DNA from: Phycisphaeraceae bacterium
Lineage (GTDB): Bacteria > Planctomycetota > Phycisphaerae > Phycisphaerales > Phycisphaeraceae
NCBI GenBank assembly: GCA_028284155.1
Contig: JANQSF010000157.1
Coordinates: 1-64,000, forward strand
Reading direction: 5' to 3'
DNA: 64,000 bases
This document shows positions 7,851 through 16,417 of this stretch, piece by piece (position 1 is the stretch's first letter; each line of letters begins with the position of its first letter). The position numbers and the translations under genes are program-made. Below the pieces are notes generated by a model, which saw nothing but the letters and a program-made list of their open reading frames with translations, ran no database searches and had not been told where the DNA came from.

Positions 7851-9518
7851 ATGCCCAATACACTCGCACTCATCCCCATCGACCTCGAACACACCGCCCT
7901 GGGCTTCAAGTCGCTCGTCGCGCAGCAGGTGCAGGGTCGATCCGTGTTGTCGCACGTCGTTGCGCGTGCGGCGCGGGTCAGCGCGGTCGACGAGATCGTG
8001 CTCGTACACCCGCCGGGTTACGACCCGACGCTGTTGATAGGCGACGCGGTGTTCGCCAAGCCCGTGTCGTGCGAAGTGGTGGAACCGTCAAGCGCCGATC
8101 GTTTTCACGACATGCGTGTCATCGCGCGCAAGTGGGCGCAGACGGCTTGGCGTGGCGGGCTGGGCGGCGCGACGTGTTTTGACGAGTTGCTGCCGGCCGG
8201 GCCTTTGGTCAAAGCGATGGCAGCCCGCGACGCCGAGTCGGCGTTGCTGGTCGGCAGCGACTGGTTGTGTGTCGATCCGTCAATCTGTTCAGCCGTGCTC
8301 GACTTGCACCTGTCGGACCCCAAGGCCTACGCGATGACGTTCACGCAAGCGCCGCCCGGGTTAGGCGGCGCGGCGGTGAGCCGGTCGATGCTCGAAGACC
8401 TGGCTGAGCACGACGTGACGTTCGGCCAAATGCTCGGCTACAACCCGACACACGCGCAGGCCGACCCGATCGGCCGGGACGTGTGCGTGCCGATCGACGC
8501 GGCGGTACGTTCGTGCGCTGAACGGTTCATTTACGACACGCCGCGCGCCGCCGCGATGTTCGACGCGATCGCCGAACGACTCGGCGACGACCTGCACGAA
8601 GCGGGCGCGGCGTCGATCGTCGCGGCGACGCCTGCGGATCGTTCGGCGTTGACGTCGTTACCGCGGCAGGTCACGGTTGAGTTGACACCACGCCGCGGGG
8701 TCAGTGGGCCGATCACCCCGCAGCATCATGTCGCATTTGAGCGGGCTGACATGCCGCTTGACCTGGCGTTACGCCTGGTCGAACAGATCGCCGAATCGCC
8801 CGACACGGTGGTGACGCTCGGCGGTCTGGGCGACGCCCTGTTGCACGAGGATTGGCGTGCGGTTGTCGAGGCCGCGCGTGACGCGGGCGTGTGCGGCGTG
8901 GCGATCGAGACCGACCTGTTGGTTGATAGCGACGTCGTCGATGCGCTGCTCGACGCGCCTGTGGATGTGGTCAGCCCGCGCGTCAACGCCGACTCGGCTG
9001 AAACGTACCGGCAGGTCATGGGCCACGATATGTTCTCGCAGGTCGCGGCCAACATGGAACGGCTGATCAACGGTCGGAACAAGCGGAACAACGATGCCAG
9101 TGCGCAGCGCGGCGTGCCCTGGATCGTGCCTCGGCTGGTCAAGACGCGGCAGACGCTGGGCGATATGGAATCGTTCTTTGATCGGTGGACGCATTACCTC
9201 GGTCACGCGGTGATCGAGCCGGCGGCGTGCGGGCGGGGCGACGGTGTTGACCTGTCGCCGGCTGCAAGCCCGGTGTGCATGGCCCCGCCGCGTCGTTCAG
9301 CCTGCCGACAGGTCGAGCGGCGGATGACCGTGCTCAGTGACGGCGTCGTGGCGCGGTGCGATCAGGATTGGGTTGGCGTCGGTTGCGCGGGCGACGCGAA
9401 GGTTGCGACGCTGGCTGAGATCTGGTCATCGATGAACGCGTTGCGTGACACGCATCGGCAGGGGCAGTGGGGCGATGACGCGGTGTGCGGGGGGTGTGTT
9501 GAATGGCATCGGCCTTGA
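7851..9518 (+). CDS. Nucleotidyltransferase-like / degenerate radical-SAM / SPASM fusion
   Basis: Three parts can be seen in 555 residues. Residues 1-240 look like an SpsF/CMP-sugar nucleotidyltransferase fold (LALIPI, VLSHVVARAARV, SALLVGSDWLCVDPS). Residues 272-430 resemble a radical-SAM barrel: VELTPRRGVSGP at 276-287 sits where the C-x3-C-x2-C motif is expected, yet has no cysteines, and VTLGGLGDALLHEDW corresponds to the family GGLGEPLLH strand. The C-terminus is SPASM-like, with CRQVERRMTVLSDGVVARCD, GCAG and a final CGGC. It follows the Maf-type gene by about 100 bases. The barrel probably cannot bind the SAM cluster; the SPASM cysteines remain. Function is probably sugar activation for surface glycans, by inference. 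Confidence 0.75.
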   Translation: MPNTLALIPIDLEHTALGFKSLVAQQVQGRSVLSHVVARAARVSAVDEIVLVHPPGYDPTLLIGDAVFAKPVSCEVVEPSSADRFHDMRVIARKWAQTAWRGGLGGATCFDELLPAGPLVKAMAARDAESALLVGSDWLCVDPSICSAVLDLHLSDPKAYAMTFTQAPPGLGGAAVSRSMLEDLAEHDVTFGQMLGYNPTHAQADPIGRDVCVPIDAAVRSCAERFIYDTPRAAAMFDAIAERLGDDLHEAGAASIVAATPADRSALTSLPRQVTVELTPRRGVSGPITPQHHVAFERADMPLDLALRLVEQIAESPDTVVTLGGLGDALLHEDWRAVVEAARDAGVCGVAIETDLLVDSDVVDALLDAPVDVVSPRVNADSAETYRQVMGHDMFSQVAANMERLINGRNKRNNDASAQRGVPWIVPRLVKTRQTLGDMESFFDRWTHYLGHAVIEPAACGRGDGVDLSPAASPVCMAPPRRSACRQVERRMTVLSDGVVARCDQDWVGVGCAGDAKVATLAEIWSSMNALRDTHRQGQWGDDAVCGGCVEWHRP

Positions 9519-9582
9519 AGTTTGCTTTCTATTCGTCTGTCTGCAATCAATGTTAAGAGCGCTAAGCCGCAAGTGGCTGGGG

Positions 9583-10671
9583 TCAGTGCGTTTCTCGGTA
9601 TTGGCTGGGGCTTTGGCCGACCACACGGTGGAACGTGCTGGTGAAGTGGCCGTGGCTGGAGAAGCCGGTCGATGTGGCGATGTCACCGATCGGTTGACGT
9701 GTGCTGCGCAGGAGCCAGCGAGCGACCTGGAGTTGTTTGCGCTGCGCGTATTGTTTCGGGCTGACGCCGACCTGTTTGCTGAACAGGCGGTGGAAGTGGA
9801 ACGGGCTCATGTGCGCGTGCTTGGCTGTCGCGGCGAGGCTGGGCGACTTGGCGTAGTTCTCATGCAGGAACGCAATGGCTGAGGCGATGCGTTCGTCCTC
9901 CACTTCGCCCACCACGGCCAATTCGTCCTTTTCCAACGGCCGCGTTTCAACGTGCCACCAAGCCGCCTTGGGGTCGTTGGTCGCCCGGCTGCGGTGCAAC
10001 CGAACCCAGGTCGGCTTGCCAGCCAGGAGGATCGCCACGTCGTGGACGTCGTTGTCTTTCAGCATCGGCCAACGCTGTTCCAGCGGGGGTCGTACGGCCT
10101 CCAGCAGTTCGCGCGTCAGCGCGGGGCGTTGCATCAGTTGGCCCTGCGTCACCATGTCCGCGCCGAGTAATTGGTCGTTCTGGCCGACAAGGAAGCGTTG
10201 CATGTCCGGTTCGTCGGGTCTGTCGAAACGGTTCTGCCAGCCGCGCAGGACGAGGTAGGCGTGCGCCGCCTCGGCCTCGGTAAACGGTTCGGTCTTTCGG
10301 CAGGCGACGATGAACCACCACCTTTTGGTGGGCAGGCAGTCAGCGAACGCGACGGCCACCGCGTAGCCTTCGCGCGTCAACGCGTCCGCGGGCTTCTCAC
10401 GCGACGTACGGAAAGTACAGCCGTCCCGTTGTGCGCCTCGGAGCAGTCGCCGATTAGTCTGTGGGCCTTCGCACCACTGCTTGATCGTGGCGTCGCCGTA
10501 TCCGCGGACAGCCAGAAACTGATCGAGCGCCGGCTGCTTGTCGTCGAGCAGGCCCACCGCAATCGCTTTGGCATTGAGCTTACGGCGGACAGCGGCGACC
10601 TCGTCATTGCCACGCGTATCCCAAGGCCCAGCGACGACGCGGGCCACTCCCTGACGTTTTTGCTTTCGCAT
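9583..10671 (-). CDS. AraC-family transcriptional regulator
   Basis: The last ~95 residues of this 362-residue protein form a double helix-turn-helix of the AraC type: LAATAKHAHMSPFHFHRLFS, then VGVSPKQYAQRKQLQVARWL, then IGDIATSTGFSSHGHFTSTF and the final GQSPSQYR. The N-terminal 260 residues are not a recognisable AraC sensor. They include many Trp/Arg-rich segments (RWWFIVACRKTEPF) and may bind an unknown ligand. AAGGG lies upstream of the ATG at 10671. No obvious target gene is adjacent; it is transcribed toward the gene at 7851. Confidence 0.85.
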   Translation of the reverse strand: MRKQKRQGVARVVAGPWDTRGNDEVAAVRRKLNAKAIAVGLLDDKQPALDQFLAVRGYGDATIKQWCEGPQTNRRLLRGAQRDGCTFRTSREKPADALTREGYAVAVAFADCLPTKRWWFIVACRKTEPFTEAEAAHAYLVLRGWQNRFDRPDEPDMQRFLVGQNDQLLGADMVTQGQLMQRPALTRELLEAVRPPLEQRWPMLKDNDVHDVAILLAGKPTWVRLHRSRATNDPKAAWWHVETRPLEKDELAVVGEVEDERIASAIAFLHENYAKSPSLAATAKHAHMSPFHFHRLFSKQVGVSPKQYAQRKQLQVARWLLRSTRQPIGDIATSTGFSSHGHFTSTFHRVVGQSPSQYRETH

Positions 10672-10783
10672 TGCCTGCCCTTCTTCCCGGAAGGGTTAGG
10701 CCCAAGTTGAATGGGGGTCGCGGCCGACCCTGACGCCAACTACATATTAGTGAGTTTGAGGTCGTTCGACGAGAGGGCGGACG

Positions 10784-11287
10784 TCAAACCGGCGGGGCGT
10801 CGCCGGGTTGCTGGACGGTTGCGACGAGTTCGTCGGCCGTGCAGTCAATGTGAACCATGAAGAATTTGCCGCGATACCGCCAGAACATCGGCCAGATCAC
10901 TTCACGGTCGGTCTGCGGCAGGGGCAGGCCGTCCAGGTCAGACCGGTCGTGCCACTCAAGCCGGCCTTCGTCAAACTCCATGCGATCGATCGAGACGGGG
11001 TGTGTCACCTCGTACAGAAACATGAGCCAATGTGTTTCGTTTTGATAAGCGGTTTCACTTACAATGCCGGTCAAGTGCAGATCGGACATCGGGACTTCCA
11101 GGCCGGTCTCCTCGCGGATCTCCCGGGCAGCGCAGGTCGTCGGGCTTTCACCATTGGCTTGTTCGAGCTTGCCGCCGATGGGTGAGTAAAGCGACTGGTT
11201 CGGCGGCTTGCTGCGGTGCAGCAGCAGGACGCGGCCATCGTCGTCAAAGAGGTAGCACAGCGCGGCGATTTGGTAGGGGAGCGGCAT
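10784..11287 (-). CDS. Nudix hydrolase
   Basis: The 167-residue protein contains a Nudix box: GGKLEQANGES followed by REIREETGLEV, with the metal-binding REx2EE glutamates intact. There are two extra residues between GGKLE and GES compared with the usual signature. Such enzymes cleave nucleoside diphosphates linked to another group, using Mg2+. The N-terminus LPYQIAALCYLFDDDGRVLL is the normal first strand. A late region (WPMFWRYRGKFFMVHI) resembles 8-oxo-dGTP/MutT-like relatives, but the substrate cannot be read from sequence. Confidence 0.9.
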   Translation of the reverse strand: MPLPYQIAALCYLFDDDGRVLLLHRSKPPNQSLYSPIGGKLEQANGESPTTCAAREIREETGLEVPMSDLHLTGIVSETAYQNETHWLMFLYEVTHPVSIDRMEFDEGRLEWHDRSDLDGLPLPQTDREVIWPMFWRYRGKFFMVHIDCTADELVATVQQPGDAPPV

Positions 11288-11361
11288 GGGTCAGTGTGGA
11301 ATTAGGAATGCCAAGTGCACATCGCGGAATGGGTTGTTGCACGATAGTGAGCAATGTCAAC

Positions 11362-11386
11362 AACGGTCGAGTTTGACTCGACCGTT
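11362..11386. terminator. Hairpin near the Nudix gene start
   Basis: AACGGTCGAG at 11362-11371 and CTCGACCGTT at 11377-11386 form a perfect 10-bp stem with a TTTGA loop; CAAC and GTTG lengthen it with a bulge. It lies upstream of the Nudix gene and downstream of the gene at 11557, both minus-strand, so it could terminate transcription of the latter. No strong T run is seen, and it could equally be a repeat remnant. Confidence 0.4.
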
Positions 11387-11418
11387 CGTTGTGGTGGCGA
11401 ATGACTAATGGGGACTGC

Positions 11419-11552
11419 GAACAACCTCCCCTTTGGGAGGGGTCGGCGGCTTTGCCGCCGGGTGAGGGTTCGGCGCGGCCGTGCCTCAGCTTAAAGCGGG
11501 GTGTTCACTGCGAAGAGCCCTCACCCCGGCGCTCTCCCAAAGGGAGAGGGAG
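11419..11552 (+). repeat. MITE-like palindromic element, copy 1 (~134 bp)
   Basis: The element starts GAACAACCTC and ends GGGAGAGGGAG. It contains a chain of palindromes (CCTCCCCTTTGGGAGGGG, CGGCGGCTTTGCCGCCG, CTCTCCCAAAGGGAGAG). The whole sequence reappears, inverted, at 54953-55086 with changes that mostly keep the stems. It carries no coding sequence, and ends five bases before the stop codon of the gene at 11557. Confidence 0.8.
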
Positions 11553-11556
11553 TTTG

Positions 11557-11961
11557 TCACGCGGCCTCGCCGCCTTTGGCGTCGAGGTAGGGGTCGGCGC
11601 CTTCGCCGAACGCCGGTGCGTTGGGCGATTCGGTCCAGTCTTCGGCGTTGGGCAGGTTCAAAGTCATCGCCGTGGTCTTGCGGTAACCGAGTTTGCGGAT
11701 GATTTCGAGCACTTCGGTCCACGATGGGAAGGGCGTCTGGTTGACGCGCTTGTACGCGTCGATGGCCATGACGAACAGGAACTGCTCCTTGCTCATCTCG
11801 CCCTCTTCGGCGTTCTTCATGAAGTCGGTGCGTCGTCGGCCGGGGCCACGTCGCCGCTCCAGGCCGGTCGTGTAACGCCGGTCGACGACGGACTGTCGGC
11901 GGTCGCACTTGGCTTCGCGGCGTTCGGGGCCGTCATAGGGTGTGTCGGTTGAGTCGGACAT
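11557..11961 (-). CDS. Conserved small protein, Arg-rich N-terminus, unknown
   Basis: A 134-residue protein that I cannot assign. The first 45 residues are dominated by charged repeats (GPERREAKCDRRQ, VVDRRYTTGLERRRGPGRRR). The middle, EQFLFVMAIDAYKRVNQTPF followed by SWTEVLEIIRKLGYRK, looks like a folded helical domain. The last 30 residues are acidic and low-complexity. AGGAGAAGGG lies just before the ATG at 11961, an unusually strong ribosome site that supports the start. It may bind nucleic acid, given the Arg-rich N-terminus, but that is only suggestion. Confidence 0.75.
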   Translation of the reverse strand: MSDSTDTPYDGPERREAKCDRRQSVVDRRYTTGLERRRGPGRRRTDFMKNAEEGEMSKEQFLFVMAIDAYKRVNQTPFPSWTEVLEIIRKLGYRKTTAMTLNLPNAEDWTESPNAPAFGEGADPYLDAKGGEAA

Positions 11962-12015
11962 GGGGCCCTTCTCCTGGTTCAGCGGCGACGGGTCGTCCGC
12001 CGAACCGGCGAACGG

Positions 12016-12297
12016 TCACATGTCGTCGTCCTCGTCATCGAAGAAATCGTCGTCATCTTCGTCGTCGTCGTCGTCATACTCGAGGTCGTCGTCATCGTCA
12101 TCGTCGTCGAAGAAGTCGTCGTCCTCATCGTCTTCGTCGTCGTCAAACGGATCGTCGTCGTCCTCGTCGTCTTCATCGTCGAAATAATCGTCGTCCTCCA
12201 GTCGGAAGTCGTCGGTGGCCCAGGGCTTGGTGTCGGGTTCGAGCCAGGGCCGATCTTCGACGGCCGAGTCGAGGACGGGCTGCCAGGTCGCTGCCAT
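12016..12297 (-). CDS. Small protein with extreme Asp/Glu-rich tail
   Basis: Beginning at ATG 12297 (GGAG nine bases upstream) the 93-residue product opens MAATWQPVLDSAVEDRPWLE and then turns into about 65 residues that are nearly all Asp and Glu with scattered Phe/Tyr (DDFFDD, DDDYFDD). The underlying DNA is a near-microsatellite of GTC/ATC/CTC triplets. Such tails may be disordered, mimic DNA, or bind divalent metals or ribosomes. ATG 12351 and longer starts up to 12489 exist but lack a comparable ribosome site. The opposite strand reads as a Ser-rich frame that is only a shadow. Confidence 0.7.
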   Translation of the reverse strand: MAATWQPVLDSAVEDRPWLEPDTKPWATDDFRLEDDDYFDDEDDEDDDDPFDDDEDDEDDDFFDDDDDDDDLEYDDDDDEDDDDFFDDEDDDM

Positions 12298-12519
12298 TTG
12301 ACGCGTCTCCAAGGGTAATGCGGGGCTTGCGGGTTCGTCGGTCGGCGGCATCCAGTAGCCTCGCCGCCGATGAGCCGATAAGCTATCGACCGATCGCCGT
12401 TTGTCAATCGTTTCTTTCGCCCCCAGCAGGGCGAGCGGGTGAAACGGCTGTTCGGCCGATCCCATTGGCCGATCCCCGCCGAAGGTCACACGCCCTGATC
12501 AGGCTGACAAGCTCAACCC

Positions 12520-13026
12520 ATGGCCCAGACCACCACACAGCCAACGACGACAGAGAAGGCTACTCAGCCGAACTGGCAACCGCACGCGGCCCTGTCGGCC
12601 TGGCTGCTGCCCGGTCTGGGCCACATCGTCCTCGGACAGCGGAGGCGGGGCATCATTCTGGGCGTCACGATCCTGACGCTCTGGGGCGTTGGGCTCCTGA
12701 TTGGTGGCGTTTCCGCCATCGACCACAAGCAACACCAGTTCTGGTTCTTCGGCCAGGTCATGATCGGCCCGTCGTTGGCCGTCGACACCGTCAACCAGCG
12801 GATCAAGCCGCCGCCCTCGGTGTACGGGCCGGAAGCCAGCCCGAACTATGAGCCGAGTTACGGCAAGGTCAACGAACAGGGGCTGCTCTATACGGCGTTG
12901 GCCGGTTTGCTCAACCTGTTGGCAATCATGGATGTCGTGTATTGCGACCCTGCCTATCGCCGCCATCTTGATCAGCAGCCGACCAAGGCGAAGCCCGCCC
13001 CGCCCGCCAAGGAGGCCGCGACATGA
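12520..13026 (+). CDS. Conserved inner-membrane protein (DUF6677-like)
   Basis: The 168-residue protein has a polar Thr/Gln-rich start, then AALSAWLLPGLGHIVLGQRR, a pattern seen in TM2-like small membrane proteins, followed by GIILGVTILTLWGVGLLIGG and a third hydrophobic stretch near the C-terminus (LYTALAGLLNLLAIMDVVY). The tail is basic and Ala/Pro-rich. I believe it corresponds to a planctomycete family of unknown function. Its stop overlaps the start of the next gene as ATGA, so the two are probably translationally coupled and may form one membrane complex. Confidence 0.75.
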   Translation: MAQTTTQPTTTEKATQPNWQPHAALSAWLLPGLGHIVLGQRRRGIILGVTILTLWGVGLLIGGVSAIDHKQHQFWFFGQVMIGPSLAVDTVNQRIKPPPSVYGPEASPNYEPSYGKVNEQGLLYTALAGLLNLLAIMDVVYCDPAYRRHLDQQPTKAKPAPPAKEAAT

Positions 13027-13271
13027 CCAGTCTCCTGACGGGTATCTTCAACGTGATCGCGTACGTGCCGTTCCGCGACCCGTTGCACATCGACGCGTAT
13101 TGGATGTGGATGATGATTCCGCTGGTGATCGCGGTTTCGGTTGTCTACAAGACGATCAAGATCGACAACCTCTCGCAACTGCCGTTGCAAGCCGCGTTTC
13201 TCGCGTTGCAGATCGTGGCGTTCATGGTCGTCGCCGCGGCTGTGCTCTGGGGGCTGACGGAAATCGCCTAA
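13023..13271 (+). CDS. Small two-span membrane protein, coupled to upstream gene
   Basis: An 82-residue protein with two hydrophobic helices (about 27-42, WMWMMIPLVIAVSVVY, and 54-77, LQAAFLALQIVAFMVVAAAV). Between them lies the basic, conserved-looking segment KTIKIDNLSQLP. It begins inside the last codons of the previous gene (ATGA overlap). Its stop overlaps the stop of gspF on the other strand, so the convergent genes share four bases (CTAA). No function can be assigned; pairing with the upstream protein suggests a two-subunit membrane module. Confidence 0.75.
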   Translation: MTSLLTGIFNVIAYVPFRDPLHIDAYWMWMMIPLVIAVSVVYKTIKIDNLSQLPLQAAFLALQIVAFMVVAAAVLWGLTEIA

Positions 13272-14494
13272 CCCGCGACGACCTTGCTGATGGTGAAGAT
13301 CGGCATGAGCAGGGCGACGGCCACGAAGCCGACCACGCCGCCCATGAAGCAGATCATGATCGGTTCGAGCATCTGCGTGACGGTCTTGACCGTCTGGTCG
13401 AACTCAGCCTCGGTGAACTCGGCGATCTTGACGGTCACGTCGCCGATTCGGCCTGACTTTTCGCCCGAGCGGATCATCTGCACGACCGGGCGTGGGATCA
13501 GCGACGACTTGAACAGCGGCTCGGACAGTTGCAGGCCCTGGCGTAGTGCGTCGTCCACGTCGTCCCACAGGTCTTCGTAGTACTTGTTTCGTGTGACCTG
13601 CCGGACGATCTCGATCGTGTCCAGCAGCGACACGCCGGCGGAGGTCATCGTGCCGAGCGTTCGGCATCCGCGCGTCAGGTAGAGCTGCGTGAACAAAAAC
13701 CGCACGAGCGGGATGTGCAGCTTAAGCCAATCCAGGGCGCGCTTGCCCGTATCTGTGCGTAGACCGACCACAGTACCAATTACCCCGACGGCAAACAAGG
13801 TACACCACGCCGGCCAATAGGTTGTCGCGACTTCACTGGCACCGAGCAGGAAGCGCGTCGGCCAAGGCAGCGTCGCGCCGCGGTCGGCGTAGATTGTGGC
13901 GAACTTGGGCAGGATCACAGTCAGCAGGAAGACGACCACGGCGATCGCCATGACGAACATGAACGTCGGATACATCAGCGCGCCGCGCGCCTGACGGAAG
14001 ATCTTCGCCTCTTTGGAAAGGTATTCACTCACGCGCGTGAGCATCGTGCCCATCGTGCCGCTGAATTCGCCGGCACGGATGAGACTGATCATGATTGGCG
14101 GGAACACCTTCGGGTGTCGCTCGAGCGCAGCCGAAAACTCGTTGCCGCTCTGGACGTGCTGCATCACGTCTTTGAGAACGACGCGGAAGTGACGGCTCCC
14201 CGTCTGCTCGGTCATGCTTTCCAGGCCTTCGACGATCGGCACGCCGGTGTCGATCATGATCGACATCTGGTGCGCGAAAAAGATGACTTCCGAGCGGCGC
14301 ACACGTCGGGCATGCTGCGCGATCGACATGGTCGAGTCGTTGTCCTGGCCTTCCTCGCCGACCTCGTTGAGCTTGATGACAAACTTGCCCTCGCCACGCA
14401 GGATCTTGCTGGCTTCCTCCATGGTCGATGCGGCAACCACACCGGAACCCAGTTCGCCTTGCGTATCCCTCACCTGGTATGAGAATCGAGGCAT
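13268..14494 (-). CDS. gspF: Type II secretion/type IV pilus inner-membrane platform protein, GspF/PilC family
   Basis: A 408-residue polytopic protein with two GspF domains. The first contains RSEVIFFAHQMSIMIDTGVP with IVEGLESM. The second contains LTRGCRTLGTMTSAGVSLLD with TIEIV, RSGEKSGRIG and a final membrane helix (ICFMGGVVGFVAVALLMPIF). It forms the cytoplasmic-membrane platform that meets the GspE ATPase. ATG 14494 gives the usual MPRFSYQVRD start; a TTG two codons earlier is less likely. It is the last gene of the minus-strand run and lies about 165 bases after gspE. Confidence 0.95.
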   Translation of the reverse strand: MPRFSYQVRDTQGELGSGVVAASTMEEASKILRGEGKFVIKLNEVGEEGQDNDSTMSIAQHARRVRRSEVIFFAHQMSIMIDTGVPIVEGLESMTEQTGSRHFRVVLKDVMQHVQSGNEFSAALERHPKVFPPIMISLIRAGEFSGTMGTMLTRVSEYLSKEAKIFRQARGALMYPTFMFVMAIAVVVFLLTVILPKFATIYADRGATLPWPTRFLLGASEVATTYWPAWCTLFAVGVIGTVVGLRTDTGKRALDWLKLHIPLVRFLFTQLYLTRGCRTLGTMTSAGVSLLDTIEIVRQVTRNKYYEDLWDDVDDALRQGLQLSEPLFKSSLIPRPVVQMIRSGEKSGRIGDVTVKIAEFTEAEFDQTVKTVTQMLEPIMICFMGGVVGFVAVALLMPIFTISKVVAG

Positions 14495-14659
14495 TGTCAA
14501 GTCTTCGGTTGGATCGTGTAACGGAATGAGTCGTTGTGCGTCGTGAACGCGTGTCGCGCATGCGCTATCGGACTTGCGTGGCCGGCAGACCCCCAGCCTG
14601 CGGACGACCCTGGAGAGGGGCGGTAGATGTGTCTCGGTCCCCTGTCACCTGCCTAGTGA

Positions 14660-16414
14660 CTACATGGTCGTGGCCTTGAAGACCTCCTCGACGGTCGTCA
14701 GCCCGGCGCGCACCTTTTCCAGTCCGTCTTGCCGCAGCGTCTTGCAGCCCGACTCAAAAGCCATGCGACGCAGGTCCTGCAGGCCCACGCCCTTGCTCAC
14801 CGCGTCGAGCGTGTCGCCGGTCGGTTCGAACAACTGGTAGATGCCCAGTCGGCCGGCGTACCCGGTGTTGCGGCACCTGGAGCAGCCGCGCCCCGTGTGG
14901 AACGTCTCAATCGGGCTGGTGCCGTCGGGCAGGTTCTCCAACGACTTGCGCAGCGCGTCGTCGAGCGTCTTTTCTTCCTTGCAGTTCTCGCAGATCCTTC
15001 GGATCAGCCGTTGCGCCAGCACGCCGCGCAAGGCCGCGGCGACGAGGTAGGGCTCGACACCGATATTGAACAAGCGGGTCACGGCGCTGGGTGCGTCGTT
15101 GGTGTGCAAAGTCGAGAGGACGAGGTGCCCGGTCAACGCCGCCTGCGTGGCGATCTTGGCGGTCTCCTGGTCGCGGATCTCGCCCACCATGACGATGTCC
15201 GGGTCTTGGCGTAACAGGGCGCGCAACGCGGACGCGAACGTAAAACCAGCCCGGTCGTTTGTCTGGAACTGATTGATGCCCGCCAGGTTGTACTCGACCG
15301 GGTCTTCAACGGTGCAGATGTTCACGCCGTCGTCGTTGATCTCGGCCAGGCCGGCGTACAGCGTGGTCGACTTACCCGAGCCGGTTGGGCCCGTCACCAG
15401 CACGACGCCGTTCGGATGCGCGACAAGCGAGCGGAAGTGTTCGAGCATTTCCGGGGTGAAGCCGAGTTCGTCGAGGCTGGTCTTGGCCTTCGAGTTGTCC
15501 ACGATCCGCATGACGACCTTTTCGCCCCACTTGCCCGGCATCGTGCTCACACGCAGATCGATCGCGTTCTTGTTGAGCAGCACGGTGATTCCGCCGTCCT
15601 GTGGGATGCGGCGTTCGGAGATATCCATGCCGGCCATGATCTTGATTCGGCTGGCGATGGCGGGCGTCAACGCGTGCGGCGGGTGCATCTTCTCGAACAG
15701 CCGACCGTCCACGCGGTAGCGCACGCGCAGGTCGTGATCGCCCGGTTCGATGTGGATGTCGCTGGCGCCGTCCTGCACGGCCGCGAAGATGATGTAGTTA
15801 ACCAGCTTGATGACCGGCGACTCGTCGCCGCCAGCCTGTTCGATGTTGGTCAGGTCGGTGACGGGTTTGTCAACGAGCGTGACCTCGTCCTCGTCGATGT
15901 TGTCGACGAGTTGGTCGATCACGAAGATGTTGGCGTCCGGCAGCGCGGACTCGATCATCTCGCGGATATCGCCGGCGGTTGCGGCCACGATCTGGACCTG
16001 GCAGCCCGCTTCCTGGCCAACCTCGTCAACGAGGAAGACATTGTTCGGTTCGGCGACGGCGATCGTGAGCGTGTCGCGCACTTTGAACAGCGGCAGAACC
16101 ATGTTCTGCTCGATGAACTCGCGTGACAACACTTCAATCACCCGCGTATCGACCATGTTCGGCGACAGGCGGGCAAACGGCACGTCGGCCGCCTCGGCCA
16201 GCACGGCCAGCACCTGCTCCTCGGTCACGAAGCCGAGTTCGACCAGCACCTCGCCCAGCAGCTTGTTGTGGCCGTTATTCTTCTGTTCCGCCAATGCCTG
16301 TTCGAGTTGCTGCTCCGTGATATGCCCGTCGAGCACCAACAGATCGCCGACCCGAACCGGCTTGCCAGCCGGCGGGCGCGACGCTACTGCGGATGCCGAA
16401 GACAGATCAGACAT
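14660..16414 (-). CDS. gspE: Type II secretion/type IV pilus assembly ATPase, GspE/PilB family
   Basis: A 584-residue hexameric motor ATPase. The N-terminal domain (about 20-170) is the T2SSE_N type. The catalytic core has Walker A GPTGSGKST at 342-350, the Asp box EDPVEY at 370-375, Walker B with DPDIVMVGEIRD at 404-415 and the His box GHLVLSTLHTND at 429-440. A zinc site is formed by C475, C478, C511 and C514 (CENC and CSRC), typical of assembly rather than retraction ATPases. It begins three bases after the STAS gene ends, so the two are in one transcript. Confidence 0.96.
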   Translation of the reverse strand: MSDLSSASAVASRPPAGKPVRVGDLLVLDGHITEQQLEQALAEQKNNGHNKLLGEVLVELGFVTEEQVLAVLAEAADVPFARLSPNMVDTRVIEVLSREFIEQNMVLPLFKVRDTLTIAVAEPNNVFLVDEVGQEAGCQVQIVAATAGDIREMIESALPDANIFVIDQLVDNIDEDEVTLVDKPVTDLTNIEQAGGDESPVIKLVNYIIFAAVQDGASDIHIEPGDHDLRVRYRVDGRLFEKMHPPHALTPAIASRIKIMAGMDISERRIPQDGGITVLLNKNAIDLRVSTMPGKWGEKVVMRIVDNSKAKTSLDELGFTPEMLEHFRSLVAHPNGVVLVTGPTGSGKSTTLYAGLAEINDDGVNICTVEDPVEYNLAGINQFQTNDRAGFTFASALRALLRQDPDIVMVGEIRDQETAKIATQAALTGHLVLSTLHTNDAPSAVTRLFNIGVEPYLVAAALRGVLAQRLIRRICENCKEEKTLDDALRKSLENLPDGTSPIETFHTGRGCSRCRNTGYAGRLGIYQLFEPTGDTLDAVSKGVGLQDLRRMAFESGCKTLRQDGLEKVRAGLTTVEEVFKATTM

Positions 16415-16417
16415 GGC

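Noticed and set aside
11942..12187. Ser-rich plus-strand frame opposite the Asp/Glu gene
   Set aside because: It is the complement of the acidic triplet repeat (GTC/ATC read as Ser codons on the other strand) and has no ribosome site.
15416..16126. Long plus-strand frame opposite gspE
   Set aside because: It is the antisense shadow of a strongly conserved ATPase, rich in Arg/Asp/Val/His as expected for the opposite strand in GC-rich DNA.
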